Shown in pieces: positions 52,412 to 64,000 of a DNA stretch of 64,000 bases. Numbering within the stretch: the stretch's first letter is position 1; every line of letters starts with the position of its first letter. The notes under the pieces were generated by a model. The model made no database searches and was not told the origin of the DNA. It worked only from the letters and a program-made list of their open reading frames with translations. Source of the stretch: Melanocharis versteri (Eukaryota > Chordata > Aves > Passeriformes > Melanocharitidae); NCBI GenBank assembly GCA_013397845.1, contig VZTG01009080.1, positions 1,836,458-1,900,457 on the forward strand, given 5' to 3'. Position numbers and translations under genes: made by a program.

Positions 52412-52560
52412 CTTTTTGTTTGTTTGGGGGTTTTTGTTTGGCTTTTTTGTTTATTTTGTTTGCTTGGGTTTTTTTGGGTTTTTTTGTTTGGTTGGTTTTG
52501 GAGTGGGGTTTTTGTTGTTGTTTCTTGGTGTGGTTTTTTTTTTGGTTTTTTGTTTTTTTG
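52412..52560 (+). repeat. G/T-only low-complexity stretch
   Basis: About 150 bases composed almost wholly of T and G, with repeated G runs of two to five (ggggg, gggtttttttggg, ggttggttttgg). It produces spurious hydrophobic reading frames on the + strand and Lys/Gln-rich ones on the minus strand. Confidence 0.9.
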
Positions 52561-55500
52561 TAGTAGTAGTTCAACAATGCTGCTTTGTGGTTTACCAGAT
52601 TATCTCTCTATATCATTTGGGGCCAGGGGGGCAATGGTTTGTTTGGTCTCACTCATCTCAGTGATGCAGTCAGTAATAAACTTGCCTGCATACAGCAGAA
52701 GTACTTTTTCCATCTATTTTGTTGTCCAGTGGATAAACATGCACTATGGCAAGAATGTTGTATTAAGTTTTTAAAAATCCTGGTTCAGCTCTACAAATAT
52801 CCAGCCTCCTTAAAAGCCATCCAAATGTATTTTCCCTTTTTTTTTTTTTTTTTTTAGTACTAACTGTGGTTACTCCATGAAAATTTGTAATAGCGTTATT
52901 TTGTGTGAGTGTCTGATTTTTTTTTTAGGTCAGGACCTGCATTTGGAGACTTCCCAAATAACACTGATTGGGGGTGTACTTGCATTAGAGGCAGAGCTGA
53001 AGTTGCATAGGGACAGAGAGCAGCAAGTTCTAATCTTAAAAACTTCTGAAATAGCTTTTCTGTGTTTTTTAGGAAGAGGTTGAAGGAAATTCTTTAAGTT
53101 TCATGAATTTAGCTGTAGAAGATTTTTCCATTTTCAATTTCTGTTGTAATCTAGGAACAGCATGATTGCTTTGTAGTTTAACAGAATTTACTGCTGTGTG
53201 AAGCATAGAGGTGTTTGAAATTAGAGGAAAAATGTAACTTCTAATTCTTAGAAATGCAAATGTAATATTTGAGGAAAATAAGTGTTTATAATTTGATTTT
53301 TCTTAGGTAATTTTCTAGCAAAGCAATTTGTTTTATGGATTCACTGGTGGTTTTATTAAGAGGAAGGGTTACATGAAAATACATTGTATAGTTATAAACA
53401 TGGTTATGGATGAATGCGCCTTTCTTAATAAAATTTATGCAACTGCAGTTTCCAGGGAATTTTTTCTTTGTTACAGGACATGATCTGAACAGTTTTGTCA
53501 GTGATACAGGCAGTCTACAGCAGTTGCTGATTTGGTGGTTCCTCCTTTAAGAAACAATTGCTGCTCTTTGTATGGATATGCTTATCACTTTCTTCATTTT
53601 TTTCTCCTACTGCTTCTGTACAATTTGGCAGATTCCTCCTTTATCCTCAGACTTGGAAAGTGCTCGCATAGGTTGGAGGTAGAGCAGGATATGAGTGAGA
53701 CAGATTGTGCAGCTTACTCTGTCCTCTGCCTGTGATGGGAAGCAGAGGGAGTCCTGTGGCTGCCACAGCCACTCAGCCAAATCACCAGCTCTCAGCAGGA
53801 TGAGACATGGTCACAGCGTTGGGTGGCAGTAGCTTGACTGGTCTTTCTCAGCTTTTTTACTCAAGACTTTTTCCACTGCAGCCTCTCTTCTGTGCTACTC
53901 TGCATCCCACAGCCATCTCCTGGGTCCAACTCATGCATAGACTCGTGACCGTGCCTTGCGTTTTCCTCCCTCACTAGGTTTGAGAAATACTGCTCTAAGA
54001 CATCAGCTTTGTTTTTCCTTCTTGTGAAGGATGGTCTATAGCCGAAGTGATAGGTGATGAGGAACAAATATTTATGCAGTATCTGACATAGTGCTTATAT
54101 TCCTACCTGAGTCTTTTAATCAAGCAGATAAAAAACCCTCTTCATAAATACTGCTTCTGCATTTGTTGAGTGAGTAAAACCAGAAGAGCATGCAGTCACA
54201 ATTGCCCTATGTCTTGCACCTTCCTGCTGCACCCTTGGATATTGCTCTTTTGGAGTAATGGAAAGCTGGCAGAAAACACAGAAATTATTTTGGATCTAAA
54301 TAGGTAGCCAAGTTAGGTTTAAATAACTTAGAATGGCTTCCATTACCTATTGTGGTACCTATGAAACTCTGCAGCCACATCTACTCTGGCAGACAGCCAT
54401 TGAAGTGGAATGACGTAGGTGCATGTGACTTGAGGCATCATTTTCACAGCAGATACTTATATTAAAATTTCACTTAAAAGTATTTATTGTATATGGCTTC
54501 CTTTCAGTTAAATATGTTAAATGATATTCCTAATAGTAGTCAGATTTTGTGGAAAGTTGTTTAATATTAATGTTCCTTTTTTCTTAGGAAACCATATTTT
54601 GTCAAGATAGTTTTCTTTATACCTGATTTAGTGGCAGTCATGCTGAGAGTTTTGATGTCTTCACTCTGGCTTCTTTATTCATGTTGCTTTCAGTGCTTCC
54701 CTATTTTAATACAAGTTTCTAGGATTATACTTAATTGATTTGTCACTCAAGGAAAATCAGCACTTCAAGCAATTAAGTGCAGCAAAATACTAGGTAACAA
54801 AGACACAAAGATTTTTCTCCTCATCCTAGTTATGAAAAATCCATTATTCATTATCTTACTGTTTTTAAATACTGAAGTACAATTTTCCAACACAATAGCA
54901 AAATTGCTTTTGAAACAGAATAAATTGCTTGCTAGTTCAGAGGCTGTATTTTGAAGCTGGGCTTACCAAACATGATGGTGCTTATGCTCTTTATCTTCGC
55001 TACTTGGTGAAGCTCCATATTTGAAAGTGCAAACCTAGATACCGATTGTTGGAAAAAACCTGTCTTTACTATAATGGTAAACAAATCTTAAAGAAATTAT
55101 GGTTAGAATATCAATGTATTCCACAAAAATTACCACATTTACAAAATAGATTTAAATATGAAGCATGTCTGTGAATGTTTCTCCATCAAATCTCCCCTGA
55201 TTCTCTTGCATTTTTGTGTTCCTTTGAGAAAGATTTTACCATGTTTACTGTGTTTCTGTTGTTTGTAAGAGATACTATTTTTCAAATCAGACGCTTGTTA
55301 ACTTTGTATGTAAGTAAAAGGGATGTGTTACTTTGTGATATCTTGTACACTTCATTACAGCTGGCAGACTGTCATCTCACTGGGTGGTGTTAAAATACAC
55401 CATTAATTGGATGTCCAAGAGCAAAACACAATGCAACATAAAGCTCTCTTTTAAAACCGTGATAATGTAATTTACAAATTTAATTAGAAAATATTATAAA

Positions 55501-56579
55501 AGCATTGAACAGGAATATGTTCAAACACAGGCCTGTCTTACTGGCAGTCTAAGAATAAAGTAATACCTTGAGTTTTTTCTAAGCAATAGTTTTATTACCT
55601 AGTGTTGATCTAGTCAGAGAGCAATCAATGTAATTGAGTATAATATGGATGTTAACCTGTAATAACTCCTGTGTTTTGTGAAGAGAATTTTTTGTATCAT
55701 TTTTTCTTAATGTCCATTACTAATAATAGTAAGAGAAAACATATTGCTAGATTCTCATATTAAACTAAACATCGGATACAGCTTTTTGCAAACAACATTA
55801 TGAAGATCATGTTTTTCATTTTTGTTTTAAACTTTTTTTTTAAGTGGATGCTATTAGCAAAAATTTGGAAAGCATTTTCCATGCCATATTCTCACATAAC
55901 TCTCTGGGAACTCATAACTTTTAACATTAGCACAGTTTATTTTAGTTTGAAACTTTGGTTGTGTTTTCTGCAGTGTGGTAGTGCTTTTACACCATTTGAA
56001 ACTGATGAAGATTTCTTGTCACAAGGCCTAGTGTACTTAAGGTTCCAATATTCAGTTGACTTGCAGCTGGGTGTGGGAGATGGTTTTTATTATTATTATT
56101 CCTAGTTATGCAATATTTTCTAATCTGGTGTAAACATATTGTTAACATCCCTTAATGGTGTTCCATACCAAGTGATTCCAAGGAGGTGTGGAAATCAGGG
56201 TATCACCTGCCAAAGAAAGAAGGGAATGTCTAGCTCAAGACTTGTTAAACAGTAGTGAATTGGGGGCTTTTTGTTCCCCTTCCTTGTTAGAGTTTGCTTC
56301 TTCATATTAGAAATCTAATATTCAACCCCTCCCTTCTCTCCTTCCCTTTACTGGCATCAAAAAAGGTTAATAACTGCTTTAATATGTATTCTTGTGTACA
56401 ATAATGCTCAACACAGGAAATCAAGGGGGAAAGGAAATGGTTTCAGGGTTTTGTATTAAATATATAGTGAGTTGAAAAAATGCAAGCCCAGTGATGGTGC
56501 CTTTTTGTGCTTACCCCTTGTGTTTGTAATACTGCTTTTCTAAAAAAATACCGGGTTTGTCTATCAAGACTTTGGACTG

Positions 56580-59240
56580 AATACTGTTCAGGGTCCTGCT
56601 CAATGTCAGCAGAACTTCCTCCTGCTCAAGCAAGGCCACAGAGAGCTGCTTGCCCAGGATCGTGTCCAGGCAGGTTTTAAATGTCTCAAAAGATGGAGAT
56701 GCCACAATCTCCCTGGACAGCTCATGCCCGTGCTCAGTCATCCTCATGTTAAAAGTGTTTCCTGATGTTGAGATGGCACCTTCTGTGTTTCAGTTTGTGC
56801 CCATTGCCTCTAGTCCTGTCACTGGGCACTGCTAAAGACAGCCTGGCTCAGTCATCTTTGCAACCTCCTAGATCCTGCCTATGCCTTGACTTCTCCAGGC
56901 TGAGCAGTCCCAGCTCTCTCATTCTCTCCTAGCAGGAGAGATGCTTCAGTCCCTTCATCATCATCGTGGCACTTCATTGGACTCTATTCAGCATGGCCAT
57001 GTCTCTCCTGCAGTGGACACTGTTCCAGGTGTGGTGTCCCCAGTGCTGAGCTGAGGAGAAGGATTTCTTCCCTTGGTGTCTGGCTGCACTTTGCCTGATG
57101 CAGCACAGGATGCTGGTACCTTTCTTTGCAGCGAGGGCACAGTGCTGGCTTACGGTCAATTTGGCGTCCACCAGGATCCTCAAATTCTTTGCTGCCAGGC
57201 TCCTTCCCTGGAGTAGCCCCCAGCATATAGTGGTGAGTGAGGTTGTTCAGGTGCATGACTTTGCAGTTCTTCTTGCTGAGCCTCCTGAGGTTCCCATCAA
57301 CCTATTTCTCCAGCCTGTCATGTTTGCACTGGATAGTGGCGTGTTCATCTGGCCTGTTGTCACTCCTTCCAGTTTCGTGTCATCTGCAAACTTGCTGAGG
57401 GTGTGTTTTGCCCCATCTTCCACATCGTCAGTGAAGATGCTAAACAGGACTGGAGCCAGTATGGATCTCTGGGGTACACTGACTTAGTGTAGTGACCTCC
57501 AACTAAACTTTGTGCCACTGACCACTACCCTCTGGACCTGGCCATTACGACAGAATTCAATCCATCTCACTGTCTGCTCATCCAGCTACTACAGCAGCAG
57601 CTTGTCTATGAGAATTTTATAGGAGACAGTGTCTAAGACCTTACTGAAGTCCAAGCAGACACTATCCACTGCTCTTGCCTCATCTACCAGGTCAGTTATT
57701 TAATCTTACAAATTTGTTAGGTTGGTCAAGTCGGACTTCGCCTTGGTGAAGCCATGCTGGCTACTCCTGATGATTTTCTCATCCTTTTTTGGAAAAGATT
57801 TCCAAAGATGAGCTGCTCTACCACATTCCCAGGGATTGTGGTGAGACTGGAAGGTCTGGGCAGGTTCCCTGGGTCCTCTTTCGTGTCCTTCTTGAAAGTA
57901 GGAGTGGCATTTGCTTTCCTCTAATCTTTAGTCGCTTCTCCCAATTGCCATGATTGATCAAAGATTATTGAAAGTGACCTTGCAATGACGTCTGACAGGT
58001 TCCTCAGCACTTGTGGGTGCATCATATCAGGGCCCACAGGTTTTTTTATATTCTTATGAATAAATATATATAATACAATACTAATAATATATTATATGTA
58101 TTTTATTACTTATTATATACATATATTATGTATGTAATATTATACTACATAAAATTGTTTATATATATATATACACGCGCATTCATATTCCGTTTGCTTA
58201 AGCGTTGCCTGACACATCTTCCGTGCTTTAGGCTTTCTTCCTGCTCTCTGAGACCTGGAGCTCCTGGAAGTCAGTCTTGCTAATCAAGACTGAAGCAAAG
58301 GCGGCATCCAGTACCTCAGCCTTTTCCATGTCCTGTGTAGCTATATCCCCTGTTTTATTCAGTAATGAGCTCACATTTTCCCTAGTCTTCCTTAACTTGC
58401 CTATGTACTTAAAAACTTCTTGTCTTTGACATCCCCAGCTGGATTCAATCACATTTGGCTATAGCTTTCCCAGCTTTGTCCCTGGAAGCTTGGACAATGT
58501 TTTTGTATTTCCCCAGGTTACCTGTCCTTATTTCTACCCTCTGTGCACTACATTTTTGTGTCCAGGTTTGGACAGCTCTTTGTTTGTCCAGTCAGGGCCA
58601 TCCCATTGGATGGCAATCTCTTGAACTTGAAGTAGCTTGATCCTTGAATACTAACCAGCTTTTTTGGGCCCTTCTTCTCCCCAAGGCCTTATTCCATGGG
58701 ACTCTTTCAAGTGCTTCTTGAAAAGGCCGAATCCATTCTGAATTCCAGGGTTGTCAGCTTGCTTGTCACCTTCCTCCCTGCTCTCAGGGTCTTGAAGTTC
58801 ACCATCTTATGATCACTGCAGTCAGGGCTGTGTTGACCTTCACATCCCCACTGGGCCCCTCCTTGCTTGGTGAGTATGAGGTTCAGCAGAGCATCTTGTC
58901 TCATGGGCTCCTCCCAAGTAATTAGAGGAGGAAGTTGATGTTGAAGTGCTGCAGGACCCTCCAGGATTGCCTAGGTCCTTTTGTGTTGTTCCTCCAGCAG
59001 ATACCAGGATGGTGGAAGTTCCCCGTGAAGACCAGGGCTTGAAAATGTGAAGCTGCTCCTCTCTGTCTGTAAAGGGCCTCACCCGCATGCACTTCCTGTT
59101 CAGGTGGTCTCTAGCAGACACCTATTAAAATGTTGCATTTACCTGGTCTCTCTTTGCAGTTAACCCAGAAGCTCCCAGTTGCCTCCTCATCCATCCCTTG
59201 CCAGAGCTCCATGCATTCCAGCTGCTCGCTCACATAAAGG
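56580..59240 (-). mobile_element. Long CR1 LINE copy (about 2.6 kb) with decayed ORF2, antisense within ATP9B
   Basis: Read on the minus strand, the copy runs from the apurinic-type endonuclease domain through reverse transcriptase to the 3' region. Visible landmarks are the endonuclease C-terminal CSDHKMV motif (58803-58823, carrying the catalytic SDH), then AKVFLDFSK-like sequence near 57650 (seen as VCLDFSK). The RT active-site box FADDTKL lies at about 57373-57390, followed by an LVDAKLTVSQHCALAAKK-like segment near 57130-57180. The 3' part includes SFETFKTCLDTILGKQL near 56650. Stops and frame changes break it throughout, so it is a fossil. It is 5'-truncated within the endonuclease domain and lacks a clear terminal octamer. 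It is interrupted by an AT-rich stretch at 58040-58190. Domain identities are from memory of CR1 proteins. Confidence 0.92.
58040..58190. repeat. AT-rich, (TA)n-like insertion inside the CR1 copy
   Basis: A stretch of TATATA and TAATAT units splits CR1 homology between the RT N-terminal part and the inter-domain linker. It contains several self-complementary segments and ends in atatatacacgcgcat. It is probably an expanded microsatellite rather than a transposon, since I see no terminal repeats. Confidence 0.75.
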
Positions 59241-60169
59241 GAATGAATTTCCAGTTTTGTTATTTTCTATTTTCATATGGTTTGGGTTTAGGTTGCTGTG
59301 GAGAAAATGGGACAGTCCCAGGATTCACCTTGTAAAGAGATGACTTTAAATACAGCTTCATAAAAATTAAACTTACTAATTCTGAGTAACAGTGCATCTT
59401 CTTTCAGTCATCTTCCCAAAGGTATAGAAGTATGAAATGAGTAAGTTAGTCAATTTGCATTCACTTAGGGGAATTTTCTTACTGAATATTCCAGTCTTTT
59501 GTCTTATCTTAAAAAGCATTCCAGAAATGTAAAATTAGAGTGGATAATAGTTTCTGGGGAGGAAAGGACCACTGTTGACTTAATGTTGTTTCCAGGGGTC
59601 CCAGAGATAAATCTTCTTGACTCACTGAATGTTTTTGTGTAGAATTATAAGAGTAACTGTAATCTTCTTGTAATTATAACCAAGATACTGATGAGTGGTG
59701 TAGAAAGTGAGGCTCAAAGGTCTGCATACACAAGAAAAGACATCAGGAAAGCAGGCTGAAGAAGGACAGTGGAAATATAAAGTCTGTACTTCCATGAAAA
59801 CTCAGTCACTTGGGTCTGCTATAAGCTTTGCGAAGTAACTTCTGTTTAACAGAATCTTACAAAGAATCCTTTAAAAAGTAGGAAGTTGCAACTTGGTATG
59901 CACAGAGTATATAAAAAATAAGAATTTCCCTGGAATTATTTATACTGTGATTGACAATGATTGCAGGCCTTTTTGCTGTATTACGCAATTTTAACTAAAA
60001 TCAGAATATCTTGTTAATGTGTTAACAAAAATGCATGAGATGCTTAGATGATAGTATCTCCCTAATAAAATTCCATATGGCAAAAATAAACTTGTTACTT
60101 TAGGAGATTCTCAGTAATAAAAAGTGATGTATTGGCTATTTATTTAGTGCTTTTATTTCATTTTGCCAG
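59241..60169 (+). other. ATP9B: Presumed ATP9B intron 1, last part
   Basis: AT-rich sequence without recognisable features, ending in the acceptor tttcattttgccag at 60169. Confidence 0.7.
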
Positions 60170-60343
60170 GTACCAAGTGGAAGATGAGTCCTCTCATTTG
60201 GATGAAATGCCACTAATGATGTCAGAAGAAGGCTTTGAAAATGATGAGAGTGATTACCATACTCTACCAAGAGCCAGAATTTCTCAGAGAAGAAGAGGCT
60301 TAGAATGGTTTATCTGTGGCGGCTGGAAGTTCCTTTGCACTAG
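60170..60343 (+). CDS. ATP9B: ATP9B coding exon (probably exon 2), N-terminal cytosolic region
   Basis: ATP9B is a class 2 P4-type ATPase (Neo1/ATP9 branch) of the trans-Golgi/endosomal system; members of this branch are thought to act without a CDC50 partner (family knowledge). The exon is 174 nt and is bounded by ttttgccag and the donor ag|gtttgt. It encodes [20 protein letters not shown], then GFENDESDYHTLPRAR, then ISQRRRGLEWFICGGWKFLCT, with split codons at both ends. This agrees closely with the mammalian ATP9B N-terminus as I remember it ([20 protein letters not shown] and so on). The acidic stretch followed by RRR-GLEWF lies before the first membrane span. ATP9A lacks the same leader as far as I recall. 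The exon is intact and the frame is uninterrupted. Confidence 0.95.
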
Positions 60344-63300
60344 GTTTGTCACATAGTAGTACTTTTAATTGATGTTTTTTAGCAAATTCAATAAATAGTA
60401 ACTTTGTATTGTGTAATGTCGGCAGAGTACAGAACAGTGAATAATTTGCTTGTCATGAATCTTTTGATTTGTTTACCTGCATTTTCCCTACTAGGACGTT
60501 GCCAGCTGTTACAAGCAGTTCTGCAGAGCTGATGCTGTTGTGCTTCTCCTGTCTGCCTGACTTGCAGGAGAGATCATGAACTAAACGTAGTTTAGGTCCA
60601 TAACATAGCATATAATCCTGGTTCTCACTTCTACTCAAAACCACATTAGGGTAGAAGGGTTAAATATTTTACTTTTCCAGATATTTGTGTGTTAAGTTTA
60701 CAATAGATATTAATTTCTTGATGTTGCTGTAAGTAAAAAGCAAATTCATCAACTAATGATTTGTTTGCCATTTAACTTTAAAGGTTAAAGTATTAATATA
60801 ACTGGTGGTCTTGAAGTGAATTACAACCGGAATTAGCTCTTGTGATTTGGTTCTTATTTAGAAACTTTCTGTGCCAAACTCTGCTCTATCCAAATACCTT
60901 GGATTAGTAATTTTCTAATGAATTTTTAGCAAAACTTCTAAATAGAGAAAATGCTGTTAGGATTATTAAGGATCTTCCTTTTTGTTTAATTTGTGATGGT
61001 AAACTGAGAACCAGTCAAACGAAGTGAGTGGAGCATTTTCAGTGAATTTAAACGACAAATGCTTTTTTTGGTAGATGTTTTTAGAACTGATTTAGATAGA
61101 AGTCTTCACAGCTGGTTTTAATGGCGCTTTAAGAGGCCTGTTGTTTTACCTGAGCAAAGCTGTGTTTGTACACCTTCAGTTTTTTGAAATAATTGTTACA
61201 AAGCTTTATAAAACATAATTGTGTTGATTTGTTTTATATAATAATTTAACAAAAACTCATGGTTTATTAATTTTATTATAGGGATTAAGTGTTTGGAAGG
61301 TAGAAGGAGGGAAGTAAGGTAGAAAAGTTTACAGGAGTAGTGTTTGTTTGTACAAATGGGTTTCGGAAGCAGTTTCTGGTACAGACTCACATTGTAGTTG
61401 TTAAAAAAAACATTTTTAAGTATTTAAAGAAGTTGTTAATCTTTTGGAGGTGTCTTGAAATTGAGATACCTTTCAAACAATATACTTTTATTTGAGTTCA
61501 ATTCTGTAAGTATTAGTGATTATTAGTTACTGTGGTTATATTCCTGTAAGTTCCATGAAAACAGGCTGATCAGTAAAGACTGCACCCTGACGTGAAATTT
61601 ACAGTGTTTGGATAGAGACAGACAATTGCAAGGTGAGTTTATGTTGGAACTAATTAAAAATTGTAAGAGAATGTCACAAGAAATTGTTATTAGTGCTGAA
61701 GATTGCAAAATTTCATGTTCCTGCTTGCTTTTTAAAATTGAGAGGTACATCTCAGCTTTCAAGCCTAGAAACTTTTCCAAACCTATTCTTTGAATTACTT
61801 GAGTCATATTTGTGATGGATTTTTGAGAAGGAAAAGGAAATTGCACTATGGCTTCTTTTTTTTCTGTTTTTTTTTTGCTACACTCTATACATATTTTACT
61901 GCTAATATAGGTGTGTAAAAAGAAAAGTCTTCACTAAGAAAGAGGCTTTAGGGGAATATGACTTCTGCTTTGCTGATTTCCTCAACTGAATTTGGACACA
62001 ATAAAGAGTCCACTTGGTCTTGCATTTATAACTACAGGCATTTTAATCACATTAGTGTTCTCTATAACAGAACATCATAGCAGATAATTTTCATTTTTCA
62101 TGGAAAAAATAATGAAAAAATGACCATCAGATTCTAGAAGAATCTTGACATTTCAGTTGGATATTAGGAGACAGAGGATACTCCCACAGAAAGCTGCAGA
62201 TGCCTGCTTAGATGAGGTAGGGAAAATGATGTGGAAGGAAGGTGAATCCCATGATATCTTATCTACTGGTCCAGTTAGGCTGGATAGAAACCTCCTCTTG
62301 GGTGAGCATTTCTGAGTGGGTGTGTAAATACCCATCATTGTAGTAGGGAGGTTTCGTCTGGGCTGAGAGCATTAATGAGGCTTTGTAATTGATAAAAGTC
62401 AGGGGTGTGCAGTCAGTGTAAGTTATTCTTTTTGATGGTTTCCCATTATAATAGCACTTTACAAATTTTTGCTGGGGCCCACAGAATAGTTGAGTTTTTG
62501 AAATGCCAATTTGCAGTTACCTAGGATCATGCAAAAAATCACGCAGGAAACTTGGAGTCTACTGTATTGTCATACCTGCAGTATTTACTTACACTGTGTA
62601 GTAGAATTAGTTACAGTGTTTTTATAAGGTGTAAAGTATTGGTTTGGGATACTGTTGTGTGTTGATGCCTTCACACTTGAAATGGAGAGGAGCATGTGAG
62701 AAAACAATTTTTATGTGTGTTGGTGTATACATGTTATATGAACAACTGAAACTTATTTCCAGAAGACAAATAGGGTTCTTTTAAGTGTAATATAAGATTA
62801 AAGCAGTCTGAGACCTGTTCAGTTAAACAGAATTTAAAATTTTGCCCTATTTTTATGGAAATCAATACCTCATAACCTGTGTCTGGGTGAGGTTGAAATC
62901 TCAACTTCAACATCTAGAATTTCTTTTTGTGCTTTAAATGAAATTGTAAATTTTTCAAAGCTGTGACAGAAAGATGAACACAATAAAAGACTAGGCATTA
63001 GTCTGGAGCTGAGCTCAGGGGGCCCCTGATTTCTTTTGGGTTCTCAGTGAAAGTCTTGTGTTTGTGTTTGTGTTCAAAATCACTTTACTTGTTGCAAACA
63101 AACAAAAACCCCCATACCCAGTAAGGGTTTTTGTCTGTCTTGCATTGTTAGGATTAATCTCATTTTTGTGAGAGGAAGTTTTCCATGTCTTACTTTGCAG
63201 TTTTAGAATTTTATATTCTTTAGATTTTTCTTGCTATGTCACAAACTGTTACTTTTTAGTCTAGAAAGTTTCCCCTGTTTTGTGGGAGCAAATATGGAAG

Positions 63301-63999
63301 GTTTGACAAAGTTCTGTGTACTTGAAAAATGATTTTGTAAAAATCTTCTATTCAGCTTTTAACTTCAGTTTAGACGATAGACTTGTTGATCAGAACTGAA
63401 TAGTGTGAACTTTATTTGCAAATCTGCAGCTCTTTAAAGAGTTTCTACATTTGCAAGAAAAAAATCATAATTAAATCAAATGTTGTCTTTGATTTTGAAT
63501 GAACTGAAGACTTAATTCAACCAATATAACTTTTAACTTCAGAAACTGCTTATTTCTTGCTTTCATAGCACAGTTAAAAGAAAACTTTGTGATATAGCAG
63601 CTGTTTTGTGGTTGTAATCATTTCCCCTTTAACTTACAAATTCTCTTCAAGCTTGTGAAATTATAATGCACATAGATCAATACTCTGGAGTTCTTTGGGC
63701 TGGATTGATTTCTTTCTCATGAGATTTACATTCCACTTGTTATCAAAAAACACTTTGTCCCTATGAAAATGGTGCCATTGAATGGCATTTCCATATGAAG
63801 TGAAGGGGATATCAAATGCTCGGATTAATTTGGGCTCTAAGATGGCCTGTACGCTTTCAATTAATCTGCAACGCATTTGTTATGCAGAAGCATGGGAAAA
63901 TGCTGATCTTTTGAGAATGACATGACCACTGTGTTGCTTTTGGCCTGATTACTGAAGCTACCTGTTGAGTACAATAATTACAGTATGTTTTCTTTGCAG
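60344..63999 (+). other. ATP9B: ATP9B intron 2 (reaches the window edge)
   Basis: AT-rich sequence after the donor gtttgt. No exon is recognised inside. The last bases of the window (gttttctttgcag at 63987-63999) look like a splice acceptor, so exon 3 might begin at base 64000, but one base is too little to test this. A compact, non-repetitive block at 63690-63910 is described in the findings. Confidence 0.75.
63690..63910. promoter_or_regulatory. Candidate conserved non-coding element in ATP9B intron 2
   Basis: A block of balanced composition in otherwise AT-rich intron. It carries ttaatt and attaat homeodomain-type cores, and tttgttatgca at 63876-63886, close to the SOX-OCT composite site (SOX half TTTGTT next to OCT half ATGCA). 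No mobile-element signature is present. The minus-strand frame across it (63661-63876) is probably chance. Conservation is not demonstrated. Confidence 0.3.
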
Positions 64000-64000
64000 A

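Larger units (their letters stand above)
45176..56579 (+). other. ATP9B: Presumed ATP9B intron 1, first part
   Basis: AT-rich sequence with no convincing exon. If transcription starts in the CpG island and the next exon is at 60170, this is intron 1. It contains a 30-bp tandem duplication (45624-45683), a CA repeat (47490-47504), a G/T-rich stretch (52412-52560) and several T tracts. The longer frames (48007-48360, 52343-52774, 55800-56105) lack splice context or are low complexity. Confidence 0.6.

Noticed and set aside
52343..52774. 143-codon hydrophobic frame in ATP9B intron 1
   Set aside because: Most of it is translated from the G/T-only tract (Phe, Leu, Val, Gly, Trp), an artefact of low complexity.
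57098..57487. 129-codon plus-strand frame in ATP9B intron 1
   Set aside because: Antisense to the reverse-transcriptase part of the CR1 copy; no independent support.
58040..58190. AT-rich block as a CRISPR-like or origin-like array
   Set aside because: There are no regular spacers or unit length; it is degenerate TA-rich sequence inside a LINE in a vertebrate genome.

Overview
This is vertebrate nuclear DNA, almost certainly avian. It holds parts of two genes, both on the + strand: the 3' half of SALL3 (1 to about 5.9 kb) and the 5' part of ATP9B (from about 45 kb to the window end). The order SALL3 then ATP9B in the same orientation matches the arrangement I know from human chromosome 18q23 and its avian counterpart. 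The recognisable repeats are CR1 LINEs, one short solo LTR with a 6-bp target duplication, and a few ancient SINE/LINE remnants. Sparse CR1 and little else points to a bird rather than a mammal. I cannot name the species.

Layout. 1-1806 is the end of the large SALL3 zinc-finger exon. A 992-bp intron follows, then the last coding exon (2799-3230) and an AT-rich 3' UTR that probably ends near 5.87 kb. From 5.9 to 44.6 kb is about 39 kb of intergenic DNA with no convincing gene. It contains an ancient MIR/L2-like remnant (8.3-8.6 kb), a CpG-enriched island-like stretch (9.64-9.90 kb), a structurally complete solo LTR (25.19-25.46 kb), and CR1 copies at 38.4-39.1 and 43.2-43.8 kb. At 44.58-44.87 kb a CR1 3' end runs into a CpG island interrupted by a 93-base assembly gap (44945-45037). 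This is the best candidate for the ATP9B promoter and first exon. Presumed intron 1 (about 15 kb) carries a long, decayed antisense CR1 (56.6-59.2 kb) with endonuclease and reverse-transcriptase remnants. A clear ATP9B coding exon lies at 60170-60343, followed by intron 2 to the end of the window.

The two genes are not functionally linked. SALL3 is a developmental zinc-finger repressor. ATP9B is a Golgi/endosomal P4-type ATPase. Their adjacency is conserved synteny. I found no operon, CRISPR array, toxin system, RNA gene or novel multi-gene system. The more interesting items are the solo LTR, the CpG cluster in the SALL3 downstream desert, the CR1 abutting the ATP9B promoter, a possible divergent splice donor at the gap edge, and possible conserved elements, which can only be tested by cross-species alignment.
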